Translations under genes and position numbers: made by a program
Part shown: one piece after another, positions 47,230 to 58,899 of the stretch
Layout of the letters: each line of letters opens with the position of its first letter
How positions within the stretch are numbered: the first letter of the stretch is position 1
DNA from: Whalleya microplaca
Taxonomy: Eukaryota; Ascomycota; Sordariomycetes; Xylariales; Xylariaceae
Length of the DNA: 64,000 bases
Direction: 5' to 3'
NCBI GenBank assembly: GCA_022497155.1
Contig: MU385736.1
Span: forward strand, 496,001-560,000
The notes under the pieces: generated by a model
Seen by the model: only the letters and a program-made list of their open reading frames with translations
Told to the model about the DNA's origin: nothing
Database searches by the model: none

Positions 47230-49860
47230 AGTTAAATATAAGCAAAAGGTCAGATAATTTGGCTTTTTATAGTTTTAAAAGTTATATAGGGAATATATTA
47301 TAGATTCGATTATATTTTACGGATAAAGTAAACTAATAAGCTTAAAAGCCGATTTTTATAATAACTTTAAAAGGTTTTATAAATTTTAAAGCGAGTTTGG
47401 GATACTTTAATTATAAGTTTTTAATCGAAAGGCCGACTTTTTAGCTAACGCGTAAGGTTAAAAAGGTATGCTTATTATTATAATATTTCGCGTATAATTT
47501 ATTAACGTTTTTTTAACGGTTTTTTAAATCTTTTCGGAACTATTTTAGATGCTTTAGTCGGGCATATATCTTAAGGACCTCTTTTATAGTAAAAGGCTTT
47601 GATACAAAAGTGCGGAATTCCGGGAAATACTTATATAAAACTTTAAAAAGCGCCTTTCCGGTTATTTAATTAGTAATAGAATTTATAGCGAACGCAATAT
47701 AAAGTAATAGTTTTAGTTATATTATTTATTAAGTTCTAATAAAATTTCGCAAGTATGTTTTTAGCGTTTAATTTATCCGCTCCGTTTGCCTATCGGTTTA
47801 GGGATAAAACGCTATTAAAAATTATAGTTTTATCTTATTATAGTAATATAGTTTAAATTAAAATTTGCTTATAAAAATAAGTTCCTAATCTGATATAATA
47901 CCTATAGGGGCGCTAAATTAGCACTCAATTCTTTTATAAAATAGTTAGGCTAATTAAGCGGCGTTTAAATAGGTAGATATTATAAATAAGAAGGTTATTT
48001 TCGTAAAACGGTTTATAATTATTAGAATAACGTTTATATCCCGTTTTTTATAAAAAAAGGGGGGTAGCCTAATAATAAAGTTTATAAATAGTTTTTATAT
48101 AAGACGTTCTAAAATAAATAAAACATTTAATTTACTATAAAGACAGTAGTATTTCGCTTTAGACCTAAAGTAGATTTCGTAATATTATATATAATCCCGA
48201 ACGTCCTATCGTAAATTCTTTTAATAGAATTTTCGGGCTAGCAGCTAGTAAGTTTATTTTTATTTAAAATAGCTAGCTAGCTTATTATTATAGTATAGTT
48301 CGATTAGCTATAGTTAAAGGGATCTTTCCCAAAATATATAGATTTATTAATCGAAAAGAATAAAGTTATAAGGCTTTAGGCTTTATTAGATATTTTAAGT
48401 AGGATTGGTAGTAATACGGGATTAAATTATTCGATATTCGGGGTTCTTTTATTATACTTCCTAAATAAAGGTAATTAAGTCTAAGGAATATTTATTTTAA
48501 TAATAGGTCTTATTTTTAGCCGTATAGCAGGCTTTATATCGGGTAATAGTTTAGGTTAATACCTATTAAATATTAGCCGGAATATAAACGTATTTTATAA
48601 AAATAAATATTCCTAGGATCTCGTTATTAATTATAAAGCTTTAGTTTATTATTATCTTCCGTTCTAAAGTAAGTAATAATGTTAAGTTATTAGACTATTT
48701 TATTATATAGTTAGGGCGTTTTAAAATAAAATCGGTAGGGTTTTATTTTCCCGGCTAATATTTAATAATAAAATTAAAAGGGGCTAATAATATATATTAT
48801 TTAGTTTGCCTTATATTAAGCTTTAGATTGGTTATAAAACTAATTAAATTAGCGTAATTTATATAAACCTTTATAGGGAACTTGTTTTTTTAAAAGTAAT
48901 ATTACTAATATTTAAATATATCGATAATAGCTAATATTTTTTAATCGGAGGTTTCGTAATTTAGCTTTAGTCCGGTAAATTTCCGCGACCGAAAAGCTAC
49001 CGGGTATTAACGCCCTTTATTATTTTATTGTAATAAAGTCTCAGATATAATATCCTTCGAGGCGTTAGTTTTTATCTTTATTTACTTTTTTAAATCGAAA
49101 TATAATAGGAAAGGGGTAATTTAAAATATAGCTACTAGCTTTTTAAAAGTTTTTTTAGCTAGCTTATCTAAAAAGCTTTGTTTTAATTTCTGCCTTAGTG
49201 CGTCTTTTTTTAACAATTATATTAATAAAGCTGTAATTTGGGAGAATTTAACAATAAAGCAGCAATAAAAATTATAAAACCTAATAAACTATTAGATTTT
49301 ATAAATAAATTATAGCTTAAGCCAGTTAGCTATAATATTTATATAGCTTTAATTTATAAATATACCTATATTAGATATAATATACCCTAAGAACTCTAAT
49401 AAGGATTAATAAAATATATATTTCGATAGTTTAATAAAGAGCTTTACATTTCGGAATTATTTAATAACCGTTCGGAAATAATTTATATAAGCTTTTTTAA
49501 TAAGGGAGAAAATAAGGATATTATCGAGGTAAGCTATATAAAATATATCTAAAATTCCGTAAAGGGCTTAATAGATATAACTTTAAAAGGTGGCCGGGAT
49601 ATTAGTAAGGCTTATAGGTATTACTATAAATTCGTAATAGCTATATCTAGTCCGGAAGGCGGTCTTTTATTTATTTTTTTTTTTAATACGGATATAATAA
49701 TAGGCGTTCTTAAAGTCGATTTTCGAAAATACTTTAGCCCTTAATATTTTATTTAGTAATTCCGAAATTAAAGATAAGATATAGCGATTTTTAACCGTTA
49801 CCTTATTTAAGTTTTTATAATTCACATAAAGCTAAAAGCTACCGTCCTTTTTAGGCACAA
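47230..49860 (-). pseudogene. Gypsy-2 pol: RT, RNase H and integrase remnants
   Basis: On minus, 49,846-49,790 reads DGSF-stop-LYVNYKNLNKVT, the damaged RT motif DGS.R.CVDYR.LNK.T. At 49,545-49,507 YIAYLDNILIFS keeps the active-site block with the second Asp changed to Asn. Near 47,400-47,230 a segment KFIKPFKVIIKIGF... with NIFPI resembles the integrase C-terminal G.Y.I..RIGP-like module (often next to a chromodomain). Intervening RNase H and integrase are stop-ridden. Assignment rests on these motifs only. Confidence 0.8.
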
Positions 49861-51359
49861 ATAATATAAAGGTATTAATAGGGCTTTTCGAGTTTTAAAT
49901 TTTATTATTAGCCTTTATTTTAATAATAAATTCCTGGAGCTCTTTTAATTTATTATAAGCAAAAGGATAGATAAGGTAATAAAGTATATCTGCTCCCGGA
50001 AATAGGTCGATAATATAATTAGTTTAATTTCGGTAGGGCAAAATATCGGCTTTATTAATATTAAAAAAGTCGGAATAGCTTTAAAAAGTAAATAGGAGAT
50101 TTGTAATAGTTTTAAGCGTTATAATTAAAGTATTAAGATTATTTTTATTTTATAACTTTAGGATTTCTTTCGGGAGTTAGATAACTATATAATAAACGGC
50201 ACGATTTCGGCACTTTCGGGTAAATTACTTAAGGCTTAATAGTTTTATTAAAAGGCTTGTAATGCCGAAATACTAGCGATTTATAGCGGGATCGAGAATA
50301 ATCCGTTAGCTTTTTAGAATTAGTTAATTTAAAAAGAGTGAATTTCCTTTCTTTCGGGGGTCCCGATCGATAGTAATATAAGGGTATTAAAGCCGGCAGT
50401 TAGCGCCTTGTTTATTTTTTATTATAAAATCGACCTAGAAAATACTATAAGTAGGTACGGTTTATTGCCTTAAAGCTTTAAGGTTAATAGCTTTAAAAAG
50501 GGCTTTTTTTAATTTATATTTTAATATAAATATATAACTGATTAAGTTTACTGAAAAGTAGGTATTTAAGTTAGCGTAAGTAATAAAAGAGGCCTTTTTT
50601 TTCGCACCCAGGTAAACTGTATAAAGGGTTTAAAAAATATACAAAACTTAGATAAATAATTTTCTATCGGGTTTAAAGGCTTTAGTAGTTTTTAAATTTT
50701 AGGCCCGTTTTTTTAGCCGGTAATATAATTGCGGGTATAATATTTTAGTTTATTATAATTATAGTACTTTTTTTACGACTTATTTTTTAGCTTAATACCG
50801 GATTTATTACCGGTAGGCCTTAGCGAAATTTAGATATTACTTCTAATAGTAGAGTTAATAGTATAGTAATTTTAGTATTAGTATCTTTCCTTAGGAGGAT
50901 TAGTTCCTTTTCCGGGCTTTTTAAAGCTTTAGAATCTGTTTATTTAATAAAAAGGCTTTCGGCCCGGGTTCGGGTCTTTTTTGTCGTTATTACAGCCCCG
51001 TTTATAGCCGCCCCTAAAATCGGTAGTTTTTTTTTAGGTTATAGATATTAGTTCCTAATATCGGACGGCAATATCTATTATATTATTCCGTTTCTTTAAA
51101 AGCTTTTTATCGTAACTAATAATTTTATTCCTAAGGTTTGGCTATAATTTCCCGTAAAAAAGTAAGGCCCGGTTTTTTTCCGAAACTAGTTTAAGTTATT
51201 AAGCCTTTAAGCCGGAAAAGTATATATCGAACTTCCGAGGGTCTTATTCCGGCTATTAGCCGGTATTTTTTAACGTTATAATAAAATAAGTTTTTAGGTA
51301 TTTAAAATTGCGGATAAGTGTTTTAGTTTATTACTTAAAGGTATTTTAGTCCGATTAAA

Positions 51360-52114
51360 GGTGCTGTTATTCCGGCTTATTTATAAATTAGATTCGGGTC
51401 TAATATATTTCTTTATATTATTAGTTTATTTTGTTCCGAATATAAATAATTTTAGCGGTATTCTTCCGAAATTTTTTGGGTGCGTTAAGAAAAATAGCCC
51501 GGTATTTATTAAGCTAGGATTTTTATTTAATATAATTAAACGAAAGGTTAAACTTGTTATAATTAAATATAACGATACGATTAAAATTAATATCTAAATC
51601 GCTATCGGAATTAAATAGATCGGGGTTTGGCGGGGTAAATTCTCCTAAAAGGGGATTAAGCCCCGAGCCTTTAGGTACGTCAGGCTTACTATTAAATAAT
51701 AACGAATCCGAAAGTTTTAATAGTACGTCCCGGGTACTAATTATGTTACGTTTTTTATACGAGGCTTTAGTAAATTGTATAAAAAAAGTATATAAAGTAG
51801 TTTATTTAAGCTTTAAAGTGTAAAGTTTTTTGTAATAGCGGGCTCGTTATTCGTTAGTTTTTACAGTATTTTAGGTTTGGCTAGGTTTTACGTTTTTTTG
51901 GGGTTAGGTAATAGATTTGTCTTTCTTTTAGTTCTAGTCTTTTGGGGAATCGGGGTCTTTTGTTTATACGAGCGATAGGCTTTCTTTAATAGTTATAAAA
52001 TCCGGCTTTTGTAAAAGTTCTGTGGCGGCTTATTTGCCCTTTCGGGTATTATTTTTAGTAGATATACCTAAAGTTGATATACTGTAGGTAGCTTGAGGAG
52101 AGAAAAATTAAAAT
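51360..52114 (-). pseudogene. Gypsy-2 gag-like region and leader
   Basis: First part of the element's internal region on minus, next to its 5' LTR. By position it should hold the primer binding site and the start of gag, but I saw no clear tRNA-complementary primer site and no zinc knuckle. It carries a few short open stretches only. Confidence 0.4.
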
Positions 52115-52326
52115 TATAAGAGATGGTAATAGTTAGATACGGGTAATATATTAACCTATAAAATATAAATATAGGTATATTAATTTTTATCTCCTTTATA
52201 TATAAAGGGGGCGAAACCTTTTTTATATAAATAAAGGGTAAGGAAAAACCTCCGGTCCTTCCTTAATACGTCCCCGATAGGGCTTACAAGTTAATAGGGC
52301 TTATAGTATAAGCCCTGTATCTAATA
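52115..52326 (-). repeat. Gypsy-2 5' LTR
   Basis: Partner of 44,708-44,918 with one length difference. It is followed on the right by the second TTAAC of the target duplication, after which the interrupted gypsy-1 integrase resumes. Confidence 0.9.
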
Positions 52327-53560
52327 TTAACTATTGCCTAGATTACTTAATCTCGGCGATATTATAAAAAAAGCCTTTAGGATATTTAAACTTTATAATT
52401 ATAACCCCTTTGTTATATTATATTTTAACTATAGATTTTATTATCGGTATACCGGAAGTCCCGTTTAAAAATATTTTTTAGAGAATGCTAGAATACGATA
52501 CTTTAGAAACTCTATTAGCCGGAATATATAAATTTTTAAAAAAAAGCTTACTGTTTTTAAAGAACTTTAAATATATAGCCAAGGAATAAGCTATAATTTT
52601 TATTTACGCTTTATAGCTGTACGACTGGGAAATATTAAAAAGCATTATATCGGATAAAGACTTTAAGTTTTTATCCGAATTCTGGCAAACTATATTCGTT
52701 AAAATAGGTATAGCTTTAAAGTACTTAATAATATAATACTTTTAGATAGATAGGCAAATAAAAAAACGTAATTAAAATATAGAAATAGCTATAAGGTATT
52801 ACGTATAAGTTTCGGATATATTTTAGGTCGATATAATCCCGTTTTTATAATACCAGTTTAATAATATAAAATTATTTATATTAAAAAAATCCTTAAACGA
52901 AATAACTTTCGGTTTTAAACCCGCAAAAGCCCTTTCGGCTTTAAAGGTTTTAAAGAACGATATAGATTTCGAAACAGTACGATAACTATATTAGAAAAAA
53001 GCGGAAGCGGCTATAAATTTCGCAACAGCTTAAAATAAAATTAGATATAATAAAATTTATATGCTAACGGAATTTAATATAAGCTAAAAAATATATTTTA
53101 AATTATATAAAGGATATAATCTCCCGGAAAAGCTACCGAAAAAGTGATTTTAATAAAGAACGGAACCCTTTATTATAATCCGAAAAGTCGGCGAGCTAAT
53201 ATACGAGCTAAATTTCCTTAAATATTAGAAAATTTATCGAGTTATTTTAATAGTATATTTTATTCCCGCGCCGAAAGGGACAGATAAATTTGGAAAGTTT
53301 AAACCGTAACTAAAATAGATTTTTATAAAGGGAGACGATAACAAATAGGTATTATACGAAATCGATAGATTATTAGATAAGAAAATAGTAAGATACGGCT
53401 AAAAGCTTATACTAGAATATTTTATATAATAAAAGGGATATGTCGTATAGTTCGACTAATAGTATTTAAAAGAAGTTTTAATATAAAACGCGGCCAAATT
53501 AATTAACGATTACGATAAAAAAAATAAACTATTTTTATAAAAGTTATAATATAAGCTAAT
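52327..53560 (+). pseudogene. Gypsy-1 integrase remainder and chromodomain
   Basis: The frame resumes with the second half of the zinc-binding motif, then FTIDFIIGIPEVP (integrase core start). Near 52,700-52,800 lies a degraded YHPQTDGQTER..Q block (..ALKYLI..Y....DRQIKKRN..), then ELIYELNFLKYW and VYLIPAPKGTDKFGKF at 53,190-53,300. At 53,350-53,480 INRLLDKKIVRYG...LEYFI..KGYVV.FD matches a chromodomain with aromatic positions partly lost. This marks gypsy-1 as a chromovirus. Confidence 0.82.
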
Positions 53561-55915
53561 AAAATAGTAAAAAAGTCTACCGAATATAATTAAGAATTAA
53601 ACAGATAAATAAAAATTAGTATAAATTATTTTATCTATTAATATCGAAATTTATATTTTATAGTAATTATTACGCGACGCTTAATTAGCTACTTCACTTA
53701 TTTAAATAAATAATCCTAATATCCCGTAGATTTTCTGGAATTTTTATTTTAATATTACGTTTTTATATACTTTTATAACCTTTATTCTTACGTATTTCCG
53801 TAAAAATCGCAGATTTTCTAAAACTTTTATTATAATATAAATATTTTTATAACCTTATATACTTATTATATATATATATATATATACCGTCTAAACTATT
53901 ACTTTATAATTATAATAGATATTTTATTTATAAATAGATTATATAAGTCCCGAAATAGCATGTTTTAAAAAGGATTTCCGAATACGGATTTCTTATATAG
54001 TAAATCAAACGTAAAAGAGTAAAAGGAAAAAGAGAAGTTTAAAAGAAACATTCGGAAAAGATGGGGGAAAATTACCGATTTCGACAAAAAGATATTCCCT
54101 AAATTCGAAACTAAAAAATCGAAAACTAAAACATTTAAAAAAAAAAGCGTATTGGGACTAAACGACGAGAAAATTATAAAAAATGTTATTATAATTATAT
54201 ATTATTACTAGAAAATTTTAAAGCGTTATCTGCCTTTTTAAAAAATCGATTTAAATAAAATAATATAAGTATTAAAAAGAGTAGTACCGATAAAGTAATT
54301 ATTTAACTTAAAGCTGTAAATAAAAGTTTGATATATATTATTTAAAGCAATAAATTAGGGATATAATATAAAATAGGCAGATATTATAAAATTAACTACT
54401 GATTTAAAAAAAGTATAACTTTTTGCGCTTTAAGCTAACAGGAACGTAATTAAAAGATTTAAAATGTTCCCCGAAATAATTACGATATTATTAAAAAAAA
54501 TAGGCCTTTATTAAATAATCCTATTATCGGAGATTAAAAATATGCCTACTTTCTAGAAATAGTTCGCCGATAATAACGGCATATAATACTATAAAACATT
54601 TTCCGGCTCTACTAATAAAACCTTATTTTAAGTTAAAAAAAGTCTGTCTAAAATACCTTAAAAAAAATAGCGAATAAAAAGTAAAAGAAAAAGAAATAAA
54701 AAAAAGAAAAGAAAAAAAAAAGAAAATTAAACGCTATAAAAGCAATAAGAAAAATAGCAAACTAATCTTAATAAAGAAATAATTATAAAGACTATTTATA
54801 TAAGCTTAAATAAAATTAACCTTAAAAATAAAAACCTGCTAAAAATATTTAATAATATTTATAATACGGATATAATAAAAACCGAGAAATATAAGGCGAT
54901 ATAGGAATTATTTAACTTATAAAATAACGACCTTTAGGTACGATATACCGCTATTACGCTTATTTCGGATAATCTAGAAAATAAAATAGTAGTAGTAGAA
55001 AAAAACGTTAATAAACTAACGTTTCTCGTAAAAAATAGCAGAAATTTCTTACTAAATATAATAAAAAGACAAATTAAGCTAAAAGCGTATAGACTTTTGG
55101 GAAGCGAGGATTTCGCTTTAATAATACGGGTAGCATTATTTTAAAATATTATATAGCTTAGCGATAATTGGGAAAAAAAGTTTAATTTTTTATAAAACTA
55201 TTAAAAAATTAAAAGAATAGAAATAAAAATCCAAGAACTAAAAGCTATAATGTAAATTAAAGATATATAAATAGCAGAAATGAAGTAGCGCATATAAGAA
55301 TATAATAATTTCGAAAATAAAATTATAAACCTAAAAAGGGTATAAGTACCGGAAGTTTTATTATTAGCTTTATTAGCTTTACCTATAAAACTATCCGAAA
55401 CGCTAGCTAAGCTAATACCTTATTTAGTATTATTTATACTAACTAAAGCTGTATTAGAAGTTTTAGAAATAATTTCCCTTATACCGATAGCAGATTTTTT
55501 AAATAAAAATAACGACGGAATTCCCGTTATTACTTCAAGTAAAAAACTACCGCTATAGCTAGATAAAAATAACGAAAGTATGCCCGCAGTTACACTAAGT
55601 AAAAAACTATAGTAATAGCTAGAAACGCCGTTAAAAAAATAAAAGTTTCTTACTAAATAAGGATCTATGGTTTCGTTCTTTTTTTTTTTTTTTCTCTCTT
55701 TTTTTCTTTTTTTCTTTTGTTTATTATCGGAATCGGCGTTATGGCCTTATCTTTCTGCTTTAGTAGAAGCGTATTATTAAATATAATTAAAAAAGAGAGT
55801 TATCGGATATATTTATTATATTACTACTAGCTAGATAGGCTATCTAAGCTTTTTATATAAAAAACTATATAAATAATTAAACGAGGACGTCTGAGCTTTT
55901 TCTGGGGGGGGTAGT
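53561..55915 (+). pseudogene. Extra once-coding region between gypsy-1 pol and 3' LTR
   Basis: About 2.3 kb downstream of the chromodomain. From about 54,000 one + frame can be followed with mainly RIP-type stops. It is Lys-rich (KRNIRKRWGKITDFDKKIF...), with a basic low-complexity stretch near 54,650-54,740. A probable coiled coil follows, then a Pro/Leu/Ala-rich end near 55,330-55,620. No env, gag zinc knuckle or enzyme motif was recognised. It could be a third ORF of gypsy-1 or a fragment of another element. Confidence 0.5.
55900..55915 (+). other. Gypsy-1 polypurine tract
   Basis: A run of G with TAG directly before the 3' LTR (TCTGGGGGGGGTAGT). This is the expected plus-strand priming site and fixes gypsy-1 in + orientation. 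Confidence 0.65.
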
Positions 55916-56064
55916 TATTAGGAACGCCCTATAAGCTAAGATAGATTTTCCGTCCAGCTAAGATAGATCTTCCGTCTTTAAATAGTTGTTCTTTAGGACT
56001 ATTAGTCCTAGAGAGATTATGAATTAATATATATTTTATTGTTACCGCATGGTCTATCGTTACA
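55916..56064 (+). repeat. Gypsy-1 3' LTR (149 bp)
   Basis: Full-length partner of 38,539-38,687, ending CGTTACA. The next bases (AATATCCGGT) restart the interrupted LINE RT frame, which fixes the right end of the element. Confidence 0.88.
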
Positions 56065-58340
56065 AATATCCGGTATATATAATATAGTATTTAAAAAACA
56101 GCTTATTTTGTGGCTTTATAAATAAGGTTAGCCTTCCGGGCTAATTAAATAAATAAAATATTTTATAATAAATCGGATAGTATCGGTCCGGCTAAAAAAT
56201 ATAAAACTTTTTATAGCCTCCCTAACTTATAGCGTTTTTTAAGGTTTCCCGGTTTTATTAATATTATTTATATTATATATTAAACCGTTATTTAACCGGT
56301 AAAATAGGAATATTTATTTCGGCTATACTAACGACATAATTATATTATAAACCGGCGATATTACGGCAAAAACTATAAAACTTTTATTAGCAGATATTTA
56401 AAATACCTTTAACTAAAAACGAAATAATATATTTACTTTCGATCCGGCTAAATATAAGCTTATTTATTTTAATAAAACCGGGGGCTTTTATATAAAATAA
56501 ATTTAAGCCGGGGATTTTAAAGTAAACCTAGCGCTAGAAAAAATAGCGATTTAATAGCTGGGCGTTTTTTTTAATTTTAAGCTCTCTTTTCGGAAGCACG
56601 CGAAAAATTAGGGAGCGAAAGCGCTAAAAGTTATATAGCACTTCCGCAACTTAAATAAGGTATATAAAAAAAGCTTACCGGCTATAATTATAAAGGCAGC
56701 TGCGGCTTACGTACTGCCGATAGCGACTTTTATAACTAAGGTATAATAGCCTAACTTAATAAAACCGAATGTTATTACGGGAAATAAGGTAGTTTTTATT
56801 AAAACTATATATTACCGCTTTATTATAAATAAAACTATTCGAATAGTTATTAAAGCGGTACTATCGGTATAGCGTATTATTAATAACGTTTTATTATATA
56901 AGGACGTAAATATATTACCGGCTAAAATATTATTCGAATAAATATAGTTCCGAGTATCGATATAGCTCCGGATAATCGACCTTTTATACCTTTTAATCCG
57001 ATAGCTAAATAATTCCTCTCGAAAGAAAAAAAGTCGCCTAATTACCCGGCTTCCTTTAGTAAAACTGTCCCGGCTATAATATATAGCGGAACTTATATTA
57101 CCGGGCTTTAAGCTTAAACTTTTAATCCGATAATAAAAAACCCGGCAGCCCCCGGTTATCTCGGGAAAAAAACAAAGCCGGAATATATATTACGCTTAAT
57201 TCAATATTATTTCCCCGGAATATATTATTATATATTCGGACGGGTTAAAAGATAAAAAAATAAGTTAAAGCTAAATAGCTTTTTCGTAAGCCCGTATAAT
57301 CGGCAAAATATATAATATAATATAATAAGCGAAAGTTTTTAACGTAAAAGTAAAGGCGGCGCGGGAAATAACGCGTTAGGCTTTAATTAAGCCTTCCGGT
57401 ATATTTTATTTTTATTTAAATAATTCCGCGATTTTATTAAGCTTTTTAAAGTACCCGCCGAACGGGATTTAAATAGTAGTAATAAATTTTTAAAACTTAA
57501 TAGTATAATTTTAAAAATAATCGGTATAATAGTTACTGGGTTATATAAGTATACCCGGGAACGAAAATATAAATATAAAAGCGAAAAAAAGTGTAAAATT
57601 TACTTTAAAAAAGCTTGATATAGCGCCGATTAAGTTTCCCACTTTAATTTATTTAAAAAAAATTAATAAAAAGTAACGTAAAAAATTAAGGGAAAGTTAA
57701 TAAATTACTAACGTATCCGAGAAATATCGACTATAAGGTTTATTAGTAATAAGCATTTTAAAAAAACTATAATTAGTATAACTTATTTTATACCGATTTT
57801 TAGTAAAACGATCTAGTTATAGGGACTTTATAAGATATTACAAATAATTCGGATACCTAAAGCGAGATAAGCCGTGCTAATATAGCGAGGAAAAAAGCTT
57901 TAGGCACTTTATTAAATGTAAGAAAATAAAAAGGAAACTATTAAAAATAGCGCCGCCTAGGGGGATTTTAAAGCATTTTTTAGGCTTTTCGGGCTTTAGA
58001 GACTTTAAATTATTTATACGGGACGTTAGACTTTATGCGGACTATTTAAACGTATAAGCCGATATATTATTTTATACCTAATTTCGGCTACGTTTTAAAT
58101 AAAAAAAAGGGGCTGCGTAAATTTTCCTATTAAATAGCGGCCGCCTCGCGGTTATATAAATTATAAAAAATATATATCTATAACTTTTTTTATATTAGGC
58201 GATAAGCTGGCTCTGTAGCAATACTCCAGCCGTCCCTATACGTTATATAGCGTCGACGGAAGACGTCTCTTTTATCGGTAGATAGGGTAGATAGATCTCC
58301 GTCCTTACGGACGTAAACAAATTCATTATTATTATTATCC
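56065..58340 (+). pseudogene. LINE (Tad-like) 3' part: RT, RNase H, zinc knuckle, tail
   Basis: The RT frame resumes as NISGIYNIVFK (former D.SGA.DAV) right after the gypsy-1 LTR. PSGLIK, RIVSVRL, a degraded G.P.GSP block (GFPVLLILFILYI) and FGYTNDIIIL (former YADD, G-to-A) at 56,310-56,350 follow. RNase H is marked by YIIIYSDGLKDK at 57,220-57,255. A C-terminal zinc knuckle (C..Y....FRHFIKC, former CxC..H..C) lies at 57,874-57,918. The end carries an ATT repeat at 58,321-58,338, a typical LINE 3' tail. Confidence 0.86.
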
Positions 58341-58899
58341 ATAAGTTATGCGGGGTGAAGTACCGGTAGTCTTGTGGTCAACCCCAGGCAGAACCGCACT
58401 CCTTGGTTACGTGGAACTTCCATATCGTGGTCTTACCTAATGCAGAATGATGGAGTTCTATACGCTAGTATTATCAGCCACCAGTCACAGCAATGTTGTT
58501 ATCATCTGGCACTAGCGCGCCATGACTCCAAACCCCAACATGTGTCAATCTATCATCTATTATCCTTCCTCTACATCACCTGGGTTCTGTTAGACCAATT
58601 GATAATGATCTGTCGTGTAACTCCTTATCGTGAGCCGCCATAATATCCGAAATGCGGAGGCCGTTATCGGTTGGTGCTGATAGCTGAAGTAAATCAATGT
58701 GTCTACTGATAGATATCATCCTCATACTAAACATGTACTAATAATAAGGGGGCGCCCTACCACTAAACAGAGTTAACTAGATCCTGATAACATCTGTGGA
58801 CGGTTACTTGCTTTAATTAGCGGTTGATATCAAGTCCTATACGGACGTGTACTTCATCGGTCGTCCATAGCTCTCTATCCTATACCACCAAGGCCTATT
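58341..58899. other. Right flank of the nest
   Basis: Normal composition resumes. The ORF at 58,374-58,643 has no motif. It should hold the promoter of the DUF3445 gene at 58,900. Confidence 0.45.

Larger units (their letters stand above)
44708..52326 (-). mobile_element. Gypsy-2: Ty3/gypsy element inserted in gypsy-1
   Basis: LTRs of 211 and 212 bp at 44,708-44,918 and 52,115-52,326 share TATAAGAGATGGTA at one end and ATCTAATA at the other. TG and CA ends were changed to TA by RIP-type mutation. The 5-bp target duplication TTAAC is exact at 44,703-44,707 and 52,327-52,331. On the minus strand a polypurine tract AGAAGGGGGAGGATAA abuts the left (3') LTR. RT lies at 49.8-49.5 kb and the integrase C-terminal part near 47.3 kb, so transcription ran right to left. 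Total length is 7.6 kb and all frames are broken. Confidence 0.92.
38539..56064 (+). mobile_element. Gypsy-1: Ty3/gypsy chromovirus, RIP-degraded
   Basis: Bounded by two 149-bp direct LTRs beginning TGTTAGG / TATTAGG and ending GTTATA / GTTACA. Flanks are TATAT (left) and AATAT (right), a near-matching target duplication. A purine run (G8-TAG) just before the right LTR serves as a polypurine tract. The internal region reads gag-like, RT, RNase H, integrase and chromodomain on +. It is interrupted at 44,707/52,327 by gypsy-2. Without that insert it is about 9.9 kb, long for the group because of an extra region at 53.56-55.91 kb. No intact frame is left. Confidence 0.9.
34985..58340. mobile_element. 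Nested, RIP-degraded retrotransposon block
   Basis: The base composition changes abruptly at about 34,985 and back at about 58,340. Inside, TpA is very common, and former Gln, Arg and Trp codons read TAA, TAG or TGA, so no long ORF survives on either strand. This fits repeat-induced point mutation. The block decomposes into a + LINE split in two (34,985-38,538 and 56,065-58,340), a + gypsy element (38,539-56,064) and a - gypsy element within that (44,708-52,326). Confidence 0.93.

Noticed and set aside
58374..58643. 89-codon ORF right of the nest
   Set aside because: No motif, directly adjacent to the LINE tail, and overlaps the likely promoter of the DUF3445 gene.
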